11,435 nt of DNA from Candidatus Competibacteraceae bacterium (GTDB lineage Bacteria > Pseudomonadota > Gammaproteobacteria > Competibacterales > Competibacteraceae). Shown one piece after another: positions 1 through 6,591 of this stretch. Location of the stretch: contig DPWB01000290.1 in the NCBI GenBank assembly GCA_003527885.1, positions 1 through 11,435 of the forward strand. Reading direction: 5' to 3'. The position numbers and the translations under genes are program-made. Position 1 is the stretch's first letter, and every line of letters begins with the position of its first letter. The notes under the pieces are model-generated. The model saw only the letters and a list, made by a program, of their open reading frames with translations. It was not told the DNA's origin and made no database searches.

Positions 1-105
1 TCCTGGTCCGATTATCCGGGTTTGGTGCGGTTCGCCTATCGGTTCCCAGCCGCGCCGGAGTATCGGAAATTCGACTTGGGATTTCGTTTGGTGCTGGAAC
101 CATGA
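1..105 (+). CDS. Formylglycine-generating-enzyme (SUMF1) family protein, C-terminal end only
   Basis: Frame 1 is open from the first base to the TGA at 103-105 and gives 34 residues. They begin SWSDYPGLVRFAYRF and end in LGFRLVLEP. The SW(S/N)D...R.AYR...P.YR...LGFR(L/V) pattern is the usual end of FGE-sulfatase/SUMF1 domains, where the GFR motif closes the fold. Only the tail is present, so it cannot be told whether this is a catalytic FGE, one of the many non-catalytic SUMF1-fold proteins, or a fusion with a kinase or protease. The stop codon overlaps the next gene's start as ATGA, so the two are very probably co-transcribed and translationally coupled. Family assignment rests on one short conserved motif. 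Confidence 0.75.
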   Translation, partial: SWSDYPGLVRFAYRFPAAPEYRKFDLGFRLVLEP

Positions 106-2738
106 CAGACGATCTGCTAGGTAGTGAAAGCCTCGGGCGTGTTACCGCGCGGAAACGGCTTGAAGTGCTGCTGGCGCTGCTGGCGCTGCTGGCGCTACTG
201 GGCGGCGAGCGGGTCTGGGCGGCCGCCGAACCGGCTCAGGAGCGGATGACGGCGACGGTGGTCGAGTTCAGCGTCAGGGGCGAGCTGAACGAGCAAGCCG
301 GCGCGATCCTCGCCGATCTGATGATGTCGGCCATCGCCAACACCGGCCGGTTCACGCTCAAGGATCGGCTGCCGCTATCGGCGGCGGCCAAGATCGCCAA
401 GGCTCAGGAATTGGGTTCCACCGGCTTGCTCGATCCCAAGACCGCCGCCGAGTTGGGGCGGCTGTACGGGGTCGACGCGGTGGTCACCGGCGGCATCTCG
501 AAACTGGGGGATCTCATTACCGTCACCGCGCGGCTGATCGACACCAAAACGGCCTCCCTGCTGGGCAGCGGACAGATTCAGGATAAGGATATCGACGCCA
601 TCCAGATCAAGGTCAACGATCTGGCCGCCATGGTGATGGCCCCACCCGCCGCGCCGCAGACTTATGCGCTGACGGTCAGGAGCGATCCCGCCGACGCCGG
701 CATCCGCTTGCTCAACCATCCGACGCCCTATCAACCGGGAATCCGGCTAGCGGTGGGAGACTATGAGGTTGAGGTCTCCAAGCCGGGGTATGCCTCGCGC
801 AAGATCCCGCTGCGCATCGGCGACCGCGATGCGGTCCTCAACGTGGCGCTGGAGAAGGCTCGCTACGCCCTGACGGTCCGTCCCGAACCCGCGGACGCGA
901 AGGTTCGCTTGCTCAACGCGCCCGTTCCTTATCAGCCGGGAATCCCGTTACCGCCGGGTCATTATGACATCGAAGTGGCTCGCGAGGGCTACGTTTCGCA
1001 CAAATTTCCGGTTCAGATTATCGACAGCGAAGTCAGCGTTCCGATGGTGCTGGAGAAGATGGCTCCAGCGCCGCCGCCCGTCCGACAGTATCGCCTGACC
1101 GTACAAGTCGATCCGCCCCAAGCGGCGGTGCGCTTGTTGAACGCGAAGACGCCCTATCAACCGGGCGTGATGTTGCCGCCGGGCAATTACACGGTCGCCA
1201 TCAGCCAAGCCGGGTATGAGGCCACGCAAGTCGCGGTGCCGATCTTCGACAGCGACGTGACGGTACCCGTGAAGCTGGCCAAAAAACCCGAACCTCCCAA
1301 GCCGACCACGTACCGGCTGACGGTGCAAGCCGATCCGGCGGATGCCCGCGTGCGCTTGCTGGGCAGCAAGACCGCGTACAAGGCCGGTATCTCGCTACCG
1401 CCGGGTAGCTACACGCTGGAAATAGCCCGCATGGGCTACGAAACCAAACAGCTTCCGGTGCGGATTGCCGACAGCGATGTGAGCGTGCCGGTGTCATTGC
1501 TCAAGAAACCCGAGCCGGAGCCGCCGACGCTGTACCGGCTGACGGTGCGAGCCGATCCGGCGGATGCCCGCGTGCGCTTGCTGGGAGGCCGGTCGAGCTA
1601 TCGGCCCGGCGTTTCGTTGCCGCCCGGCAACTATACGGTCGAGGTGGCGAAGGCTGGCTATGAAACCCAGCGGGTGACGGCGCGAATCGCCGACAGCGAT
1701 GTCACGGTGCCGGTCGCGCTGATCAAGCAGCCCGAACCGAAACCGCCGACTTTGTATCAGCTGACGGTGCGGCCCGATCCGGCGGACGCCCAGGTTCGGC
1801 TGCGCGGAACCGGCACTCCCTACCGGCCCGGCGTCTCGCTAGCGCCCGGTGGCTATACAGTGGAAGTCTCCAGGACCGGTTACGAAACCAAACAGCTGAC
1901 GGTGCGGATTGTCGATGGCGATGTGACGGTGCCGGTGGCCTTGGCCAAGCAGCCGGAACCCAGCCGCTACGCGCTGACCGTCCGTCCCGATCCGGCGGAC
2001 GCTCGCGTTCGCTTGCGCGGAACCAGCATCGTGTATCAGCCGGGCATTTCGCTGTCGCCGGGCAGTTACACGGTGGAGGTCTCCAAAGTCGGTTACGAAA
2101 CCAAACAGCTGACGGTGCGGATTAGCGACGGCGATGTGACGGTGCCGGTGGCCTTGGCCAAACCGCCCGAGCCCACGCAATACCGGCTCACCGTGCGCTC
2201 GAACCCGGAAGGCGCCAGAGTCCGGCTGGTGAACTCCTCGTCTGTTTACCGGCCGGGGGTGCCGCTGCCTCCAGGCAATTACACGGTCGAAGTGAGCGAT
2301 CGTGGTTACGAATCCAAGAGAGTGAGCGTGCGGATCGCTGACGATGATGTGACAGTGCCGGTCGAGTTGGAAAAACTCGCTTCCGCTCCAACGCCTTCGC
2401 CAGCCGCTGCGTCGCCAGCGCCTTCGCGCGGCGAATGGCGCATCGGCTCGGTTCAGGTCGACAGTTCGCTAAGCGGCGTCGATCGGGCGGAAGTGTCGCG
2501 AATCTTGAGCGGCTACGTCGGGCGGACGGTGACGCGCGACACCTTGTTGGATGGCGCCATGCGGGTCTATCAAGCGACCGGTGTGACCGTCAGTTTCGTC
2601 GTGCGTTCCGGGTCTCCCGGCGGGGCGGCGCTCTACGCGCGCGCCGCCCGGCAAGCGCGGCGGACCTATGAAAGCACTCTGTCCATCATGAGCCGCAGCC
2701 AACTCGAAAATTCGGGTTTCGGAGTTTCGGTCGAGTGA
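102..2738 (+). CDS. Exported CsgG/FlgO-like protein with eight PEGA repeats and a POTRA-like C-terminus
   Basis: This is an 878-residue protein. Residues 1-42 form a signal peptide: a long N-region ending in RKR, a Leu/Ala core, then VWAAA. Residues about 48-180 resemble the CsgG/FlgO-type domain of periplasmic or outer-membrane proteins (LADLMMSAIANTGRFTLKDR, LGRLYGVDAVVTGGISK, VTARLIDTKT). Eight PEGA repeats follow, starting near residues 188, 254, 329, 404, 478, 552, 622 and 693. Each has a (Y)xLTVxxDPADAxVRL core, a PG(N/S)YTVEV turn and a GYE segment, with Pro/Glu/Lys-rich linkers between several of them. After a Pro/Ala/Ser linker (about 760-778), residues 779-835 resemble a POTRA_2 domain (YVGRTVTRDTLL...YQATGVTV). 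No beta-barrel follows. The start at 102 fits the signal peptide and the ATGA overlap with the upstream SUMF1-type gene; there is no clear Shine-Dalgarno site, which suggests coupling. PEGA domains are thought to bind surfaces or partners; the exact role is unknown. Confidence 0.9.
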   Translation: MTDDLLGSESLGRVTARKRLEVLLALLALLALLGGERVWAAAEPAQERMTATVVEFSVRGELNEQAGAILADLMMSAIANTGRFTLKDRLPLSAAAKIAKAQELGSTGLLDPKTAAELGRLYGVDAVVTGGISKLGDLITVTARLIDTKTASLLGSGQIQDKDIDAIQIKVNDLAAMVMAPPAAPQTYALTVRSDPADAGIRLLNHPTPYQPGIRLAVGDYEVEVSKPGYASRKIPLRIGDRDAVLNVALEKARYALTVRPEPADAKVRLLNAPVPYQPGIPLPPGHYDIEVAREGYVSHKFPVQIIDSEVSVPMVLEKMAPAPPPVRQYRLTVQVDPPQAAVRLLNAKTPYQPGVMLPPGNYTVAISQAGYEATQVAVPIFDSDVTVPVKLAKKPEPPKPTTYRLTVQADPADARVRLLGSKTAYKAGISLPPGSYTLEIARMGYETKQLPVRIADSDVSVPVSLLKKPEPEPPTLYRLTVRADPADARVRLLGGRSSYRPGVSLPPGNYTVEVAKAGYETQRVTARIADSDVTVPVALIKQPEPKPPTLYQLTVRPDPADAQVRLRGTGTPYRPGVSLAPGGYTVEVSRTGYETKQLTVRIVDGDVTVPVALAKQPEPSRYALTVRPDPADARVRLRGTSIVYQPGISLSPGSYTVEVSKVGYETKQLTVRISDGDVTVPVALAKPPEPTQYRLTVRSNPEGARVRLVNSSSVYRPGVPLPPGNYTVEVSDRGYESKRVSVRIADDDVTVPVELEKLASAPTPSPAAASPAPSRGEWRIGSVQVDSSLSGVDRAEVSRILSGYVGRTVTRDTLLDGAMRVYQATGVTVSFVVRSGSPGGAALYARAARQARRTYESTLSIMSRSQLENSGFGVSVE
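171..200 (+). repeat. 9-bp tandem repeat in the signal-peptide core
   Basis: CTGGCGCTG occurs at 171-179 and 180-188, then CTGGCGCTA at 189-197, followed by CTG. It encodes the hydrophobic core (LAL)n of the signal peptide. Gain or loss of one unit would stay in frame and alter the length of the core by three residues. Confidence 0.7.
663..2375 (+). repeat. Eight in-frame PEGA-coding repeats, period about 200-225 bp
   Basis: The repeat block encodes eight PEGA units of 66-75 residues. DNA similarity is highest between units 6 and 7, offset by 213 bp. Positions 1878-1910 and 2091-2123 are identical, as are 1917-1948 and 2130-2161. The outer units have diverged more. This pattern is what unequal crossing over or slippage inside a coding repeat produces. 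It is a protein repeat array, not a mobile or CRISPR repeat. Confidence 0.85.
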
Positions 2739-2805
2739 CTCGCCCGGAGCCCAAGGTGGGTGCGGGGGGCGCGCGCTGTGGGTCGATCCGCCGCGTCGCG
2801 GAGGC

Positions 2806-4581
2806 TTATTCGTCCTTAGGGGGATAGCCCGGATGGTCGATCATGGCGGTATGGTCGCCGCGCACGATGGGAAGATAGCGGGGCTTCCAGAACCGTGACC
2901 GCAGATAAGTATCCAGATCGCGCCCGGCGAGATCGGTTCGCCCGGCGACCCCTTCCTTCAGCGCTTGCTCGATCACGCGGGAGCCGACCCGGATGCTGAC
3001 TTCCCGCAGCTCGCGTACCGGCGGATAGATGCGACCGGCTTTCAGGTGCGCCGCCGCCGTGTAGTCGGCGAGCGCATAGGCGGCTTCCAGCACCATGGCG
3101 TCGGTCACTTCGCGACACTCGGCCAGAATGGTGCCGAACCCCAGGCCGGGGAAAATGAAGGCATTGTTGCCCTGGCCGACCGGGTAGAGCTGGCCGTCCC
3201 GTTCGACATCGGGAAAGGGGCTGCCGGCCGCGACGATGGCCCGGCCTTCGCTCCAATCCAAAATATCTTCCGGCAAGGCTTCGCAGGCTGAGGTGGGGTT
3301 GGAGAGCGGGAAAATGATCGGTCGGGCGGTATTGCGGGCCATGGCCTGCACGACCGGGTGATTGAAGGCGCCGGTTTGGCCGCTCAACCCTAACAGGGCC
3401 GTGGCCTTGGTGTTCTCGATCGTTTCCAGCAAGGTCGGAATGTCGTTGGCGATGCGCCAGTCTGCAATATGGGTACGCGGTTGAACGAAAGCTTGCTTGT
3501 AGGCTTCGACGTTGCGGCCTTCCACCAACAAGCCGCGCGAATCGAGCACGCAGACCCGATCGCGGGCTTCTTCGGGGTTCAAGCCTTCCCGGAGCAGCCC
3601 TTGGGTGATGGCCCAGGCCACGCCGATCCCGCCGGCGCCGGCCCCCAAAATGACGATGCGCTGGTCTCTCAGCGCTTCGCCCTTGAGCCGGCTGGCCGAA
3701 AGCAGGCCGGCCAACGCCACCGCACCGGTCCCCTGAATATCGTCGTTGAAGGACGGCAGTCGTTTGCGGTAGCGTTCCAGGATCGTGAAAGCGACATCCT
3801 TGGACAGATCCTCCCACTGAATCACGGCCCGCGGCCAACGTTCGTGGATGGCTTTGACGAATTTGTCCAGAAAGCTCAAATAGCGCTCGCCGCGCAGACG
3901 GCGCTGCCGCACGCCCAGATAAAACTCGTCGTTGAGCAGTTCCAACCGGTCGGTGCCGACATCCAGTTTGACCGGCATGGTATGGAAGGGATCGACCCCC
4001 CCGCCGATGGTGTAGATCGCCAACTTGCCGATGGCGATGGCCAGACCGCCGTAGCCCTGATCGCCGATGCCGAGGATGGCCGAGGAATCGGTCGCGACGA
4101 TCATCCGCACATCGTTCCAGGGAAAATTGCGGACCACGCCCGCGGCGCGATCGATGTTGAGCGGCGAGAACGACAGGCCGCGCGGGTTCTGGTAAAGATG
4201 GCTGAACTGTTGGACCGCCTGTCCGACCGTCGGGGTGTAGATAATCGGCATCATTTCTTCGAGGTGCCGCTCCAGCAGGGCATAGAACAGGGTTTCGGCG
4301 CGCTCCTGCAAGGCTCTGAGGTACTGATACTTGGCGATGGGGTCGGGCTCCCGCAGAAAACCGCGATAGACTCGCTCGACCTGTTGCTCCAGGGTATTGA
4401 CTTGCGGGGGCAGCAAACCGTCCAGCCCCAAGGCGACCCGTTCATCCTCGGTGAAGGCGGTGCCTTTGTTGCTCAGGACCAGCCGTAGCAGGGCGATGCC
4501 TTCCAAATACACTTCCATGTATTCATGACCTTCGGCGTCGGTCTTAATGTCGAAGTAAGGGCTGATAGGGTCTCGTTTCAT
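2806..4581 (-). CDS. maeA: NAD-dependent malic enzyme (oxaloacetate-decarboxylating malate dehydrogenase)
   Basis: This 591-residue protein converts malate to pyruvate, CO2 and reduced cofactor in the cytoplasm, linking the TCA cycle to pyruvate. The malic N-domain has MPIIYTPTVG (catalytic Tyr115 region) and ILGIGDQGYGGLAIAIGK (catalytic Lys186 region). The divalent-metal ligands are visible in WEDLSKD (Glu257, Asp258) and FNDDIQGT (Asp280 region). The Rossmann fingerprint GAGAGGIG is at 313-320, and the FPLSNPTS motif of the family lies further on. The length and the N-terminal YTPTVG spacing fit the long SfcA/MaeA type (about 565-600 residues) rather than the MaeB-phosphotransacetylase fusion. 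NAD rather than NADP preference is inferred from that subfamily. The start follows an in-frame TAA ten codons upstream, and no clear Shine-Dalgarno site is seen. The gene is convergent with the PEGA gene, 67 bp apart, with its own promoter on the minus strand. Confidence 0.95.
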   Translation of the reverse strand: MKRDPISPYFDIKTDAEGHEYMEVYLEGIALLRLVLSNKGTAFTEDERVALGLDGLLPPQVNTLEQQVERVYRGFLREPDPIAKYQYLRALQERAETLFYALLERHLEEMMPIIYTPTVGQAVQQFSHLYQNPRGLSFSPLNIDRAAGVVRNFPWNDVRMIVATDSSAILGIGDQGYGGLAIAIGKLAIYTIGGGVDPFHTMPVKLDVGTDRLELLNDEFYLGVRQRRLRGERYLSFLDKFVKAIHERWPRAVIQWEDLSKDVAFTILERYRKRLPSFNDDIQGTGAVALAGLLSASRLKGEALRDQRIVILGAGAGGIGVAWAITQGLLREGLNPEEARDRVCVLDSRGLLVEGRNVEAYKQAFVQPRTHIADWRIANDIPTLLETIENTKATALLGLSGQTGAFNHPVVQAMARNTARPIIFPLSNPTSACEALPEDILDWSEGRAIVAAGSPFPDVERDGQLYPVGQGNNAFIFPGLGFGTILAECREVTDAMVLEAAYALADYTAAAHLKAGRIYPPVRELREVSIRVGSRVIEQALKEGVAGRTDLAGRDLDTYLRSRFWKPRYLPIVRGDHTAMIDHPGYPPKDE

Positions 4582-4633
4582 CGGATAGCTTTAAGTTCGT
4601 GCAATGGTAACTGTGTCAAAATAAGAACACAAA

Positions 4634-4664
4634 ATTATACTGATTTTTGCCCGAAAAAAGGCAA
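4634..4664 (-). promoter_or_regulatory. Probable sigma-70 promoter of maeA
   Basis: On the minus strand a perfect TATAAT lies at 4639-4634, about 50 bases upstream of the maeA start codon. A TTGCCT at 4664-4659 gives a 19-base spacer, longer than ideal. A second possible -35 (TTGACA, 4619-4614) lacks a good -10 at the right distance. The T-tract of the terminator just upstream overlaps this -35 region. Confidence 0.5.
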
Positions 4665-4693
4665 AAAAATGATCGGGCCAATTTGGCCCGATC
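4663..4693 (-). terminator. Intrinsic terminator, minus strand
   Basis: GATCGGGCC (4671-4679) and GGCCCGATC (4685-4693) form a perfect 9-bp stem with a 5-base loop. On the minus strand the stem is followed by A then seven T (4669-4663), the classic rho-independent pattern. On the plus strand only a weak T-rich tail follows. No recognised minus-strand gene lies upstream of it. It sits directly before the maeA promoter and so also insulates maeA from read-through. Confidence 0.7.
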
Positions 4694-4712
4694 AGGCTCT
4701 ATTTTAGGTCTT

Positions 4713-4841
4713 TCAAGTGCTGCCAGTGGTCAGTTTTGGTTTCATAAATTGCCGTGGAACACCTGTTGGACTCAAGAATGTGTATTGTAAAAACACAGTA
4801 TTTTTCACTAAAATAATAAAGTTTGGTTTAAATGCAAACAT
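4713..4841 (-). CDS. Possible 42-residue small ORF (speculative)
   Basis: An ATG at 4841-4839 opens 42 codons ending in TGA at 4715-4713, only 20 bases before the minus-strand terminator stem. The predicted peptide starts MFAFKPNFIILVKNTVF and has a hydrophobic N-terminal half and a basic, polar C-terminal half. No convincing Shine-Dalgarno site precedes it and the composition is simply AT-rich, so it may be chance. A non-coding small RNA ending at the same terminator is an equally good explanation. No homology is recognised. Confidence 0.2.
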   Translation of the reverse strand: MFAFKPNFIILVKNTVFLQYTFLSPTGVPRQFMKPKLTTGST

Positions 4842-4879
4842 TTTTACGGCTAAGTTGAATCATTTTTGTTTCGGCTCAA

Positions 4880-4908
4880 TTGAGCGATGTTGAGAATTTA
4901 GGTTTTAT
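4880..4908 (+). promoter_or_regulatory. Weak candidate promoter for the gene at 5026
   Basis: TTGAGC (4880-4885) and TTTTAT (4903-4908) are separated by 17 bases. The match is modest, and in AT-rich DNA such hits arise by chance. It would give a leader of about 110 bases containing the inverted repeat at 4954-4983. Confidence 0.25.
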
Positions 4909-4953
4909 AGGTTCAAACGATTCATGAGACTCTCGGCGGGGGCTTTTAAAATA

Positions 4954-4983
4954 GGTACGACAATTGCAAGTACGTTTCGTACC
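4954..4983. repeat. Inverted repeat GGTACG/CGTACC upstream of the 5026 gene
   Basis: GGTACG at 4954-4959 is the reverse complement of CGTACC at 4978-4983, and a further GTACG lies at 4970-4974. Either an outer 6-bp pairing or the inner GTACG-TTT-CGTAC hairpin (4970-4982) can form. Its position 43-72 bases before a start codon fits an operator or leader structure, but no binding protein is recognised. Confidence 0.4.
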
Positions 4984-5025
4984 GTAGCAAAATTTTTAGC
5001 CAATATCTACCAGGAAGTCGTGTAG

Positions 5026-5421
5026 ATGAACATTCAACTCCAGCGCAAGCAAATTATCATCCTGGGATTGGCCATGAGCTTGGCTGTGGCGTCCTATTGG
5101 ATTCCAATACCGCAGCGGCACTTGCCGCCGCTGGCACAGCCTGAGCTATCCGAGCCCGTCAATGTCTCCACTCTCAACGAGACAATCGCTTTTATCCGTG
5201 AACCGGCAACGATGCAACGGTTTCCGGTGGCGGAGCAAGTGGCGCCGGGCCTGCCTTCCCGCTCGGGCCTGATCGCGAAAACCAGCGAACCGGCTTCCGT
5301 AAAATCATTGTCCCACAAGCAGTTTATCGAGCCGCGAGAACTGGGCAACGGCGATACGGCCCGCTTGGGCAACGTGTTGCTCGTGCCGGTCAAGAACCTC
5401 GACCCCACGCAAAAACGCTAA
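5026..5421 (+). CDS. Small membrane-anchored or exported protein of unknown function
   Basis: The product has 131 residues. Residues 1-28 have an N-terminal RK pair followed by a hydrophobic stretch (IIILGLAMSLAVASYW), which fits a signal anchor or an uncleaved signal peptide; no clear cleavage site or lipobox is seen. The remainder is Pro- and Ser-rich, mostly polar, without cysteine or any recognised domain, and ends in DPTQKR. The start is supported by AGGAAG at 5012-5017, eight bases before the ATG. Codon use resembles the neighbouring genes. It stands alone: maeA diverges from it, and 389 non-coding bases separate it from the enoyl-CoA hydratase gene. The topology suggests a short cytoplasmic tip and a periplasmic tail. 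Function unknown. Confidence 0.7.
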   Translation: MNIQLQRKQIIILGLAMSLAVASYWIPIPQRHLPPLAQPELSEPVNVSTLNETIAFIREPATMQRFPVAEQVAPGLPSRSGLIAKTSEPASVKSLSHKQFIEPRELGNGDTARLGNVLLVPVKNLDPTQKR

Positions 5422-5482
5422 GTCGTAGTCGGGGCCTCTCGCTGCCCCACCGTATAAAATTCTCACCTCCATTCCATGCCCA

Positions 5483-5504
5483 GGAGCGGCCAACCGGCCG
5501 CTCC
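5483..5504. repeat. Perfect 9-bp inverted repeat with 4-base loop
   Basis: The arms GGAGCGGCC and GGCCGCTCC are separated by AACC. The stem is strong but followed by GACCCTGTC rather than T residues. It could be a rho-dependent stop, an RNA-stabilising 3' end for the small upstream gene, or an interspersed repeat. Confidence 0.5.
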
Positions 5505-5671
5505 GACCCTGTCGGTCCAAACGGGCCAGTAACACCGGTGTCGTTCCCGCAACCTCAAAGGCCCATGTAACCGCTGGCGCGTCCGTTTGTCGGTTACCGA
5601 ATAACGGTTCGCGCCCCTTCTTCCCAGCGCCGATTTCCCTGATCCTGGTGGGCGATCTTCGCTCCAGTCCA

Positions 5672-5700
5672 TTCTGAGCCGATCCATTCTGGCTTATACT
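5672..5700 (+). promoter_or_regulatory. Probable promoter of the enoyl-CoA hydratase gene
   Basis: TATACT at 5695-5700 is a good -10; TTCTGA at 5672-5677 is a weak -35 at the ideal 17-base spacing. The predicted leader is about 105 bases. A direct repeat TCCATTCTG (5668-5676 and 5683-5691) overlaps the -35 and spacer. Confidence 0.45.
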
Positions 5701-5810
5701 GTGCGCGGTGGCAAAAACCGTCGGGACGCGCGCCTATTATTACCGGTCCGGGCGAGCGCGATCCCCTCAATAGCACAAGCGCCCCAGCACTCGCTAAGGA
5801 GGATCCATTC

Positions 5811-6587
5811 ATGACTTTTCAAACGATCCGGGTCGAAGCCCGCGGTCCAGTGTCCCTCATCACCCTTGACCGGCCCAAAGCCTTCAACGCGCTATCCAAC
5901 GAACTGATGGATGAGTTGACCCAAGCGTTGGACGCCGCCGAAGCCGACGAGGCGATCCGCGCCATCGTGCTCACGGGCGGCGAAAAGGTGTTCGCCGCCG
6001 GCGCCGACATCAAGGGCATGAAAAATTACTCTTACATGGACGCTTACAAGGGCAATTTCATCACCCGCAATTGGGAGCGGGTCAGCCGGTGCCGCAAGCC
6101 GGTGATCGCCGCGGTGGCCGGCTACGCCTTGGGCGGCGGTTGCGAGCTGGCAATGATGTGCGACTTCATTCTGGCCGGCGACAACGCCAAATTCGGCCAG
6201 CCCGAAATCAAGCTCGGCATTTTGCCCGGCGCTGGCGGCACCCAGCGGCTGACCCGGCTGGTCGGCAAGTCCAAAGCCATGGAGTTGTGCTTGACCGGGC
6301 GGATGATGGATGCCGCCGAAGCCGAACGCGCCGGCTTGGTCAGCCGGATCGTACCGGTGGCGGACCTGCTCGCCGAGGCGGTCAAAACGGCTGAACTCAT
6401 CGCCGCGCAATCCTTGCCGGCGGTGATGATGACCAAGGAATGCGTCAACCGCGCGCTCGAAACTTCGTTGGCCGAGGGCCTGTTATTCGAACGTCGCACC
6501 TTCCACGCGGTATTCGCCACCGAAGATCAGAAGGAGGGTATGGAAGCGTTCGTCGGCAAACGCGCGCCGGACTTCAAACATCGCTGA
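5811..6587 (+). CDS. Enoyl-CoA hydratase (crotonase family)
   Basis: This 258-residue protein is full length for the family (about 255-265). It hydrates trans-2-enoyl-CoA to (S)-3-hydroxyacyl-CoA in the cytoplasm. The oxyanion-hole segments are [10 protein letters not shown] (61-70) and [10 protein letters not shown] (105-114). Both catalytic glutamates of true hydratases are present: Glu112 in GGGCE and Glu132 in FGQPEIKLG, followed by PGAGGTQRL. This argues against an isomerase or another crotonase-fold activity. The start is set by a strong TAAGGAGG (5795-5802), eight bases before the ATG. The gene is followed after 150 bp by a 3-hydroxybutyryl-CoA dehydrogenase, so short-chain substrates such as crotonyl-CoA are likely, in butanoate, beta-oxidation or polyhydroxyalkanoate-related metabolism. 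Exact chain-length preference cannot be read from sequence. Confidence 0.93.
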   Translation: MTFQTIRVEARGPVSLITLDRPKAFNALSNELMDELTQALDAAEADEAIRAIVLTGGEKVFAAGADIKGMKNYSYMDAYKGNFITRNWERVSRCRKPVIAAVAGYALGGGCELAMMCDFILAGDNAKFGQPEIKLGILPGAGGTQRLTRLVGKSKAMELCLTGRMMDAAEAERAGLVSRIVPVADLLAEAVKTAELIAAQSLPAVMMTKECVNRALETSLAEGLLFERRTFHAVFATEDQKEGMEAFVGKRAPDFKHR

Positions 6588-6591
6588 TCCC

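Larger units (their letters stand above)
4582..5025. other. AT-rich 444-bp intergenic region
   Basis: This gap between the divergent maeA and 5026-5421 genes is far richer in A+T than the rest of the window. It holds the maeA promoter, an A/T-flanked hairpin (TTTTTGCC 4644-4651 and GGCAAAAA 4660-4667), the minus-strand terminator, the palindrome CTCAATTGAG (4875-4884) and an inverted repeat at 4954-4983. No RNA gene is recognised. Confidence 0.7.
5422..5810. other. 389-bp non-coding region with several GC-rich hairpins
   Basis: No convincing gene is seen here; minus-strand open frames lack ribosome sites and family features. Visible structures are GGGGC/GCCCC (5431-5447), a perfect 9-bp stem GGAGCGGCC/GGCCGCTCC with loop AACC (5483-5504), CCGAC/GTCGG (5503-5515), and GTAACCG/CGGTTAC (5567-5573 and 5591-5597). 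None has a T-tract, so none is a standard intrinsic terminator. The right end carries the probable promoter of the next gene. Confidence 0.6.

Noticed and set aside
663..2375. CRISPR-like or mobile repeat array
   Set aside because: The repeats are long, diverged, in frame and encode PEGA domains; there are no spacers or cas genes.
2816..3838. 340-codon minus-strand frame inside maeA
   Set aside because: Out-of-frame shadow on the same strand, with Arg/Gly-rich low-complexity composition typical of GC-rich alternative frames.
3469..4488. 339-codon plus-strand open frame opposite maeA
   Set aside because: It mirrors the maeA reading frame in GC-rich DNA, has no recognised motifs or ribosome site, and maeA is certain.
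5463..5812. Minus-strand open frames in the 5422-5810 gap
   Set aside because: They have no ribosome sites or recognised motifs and run across the predicted promoter and hairpins.
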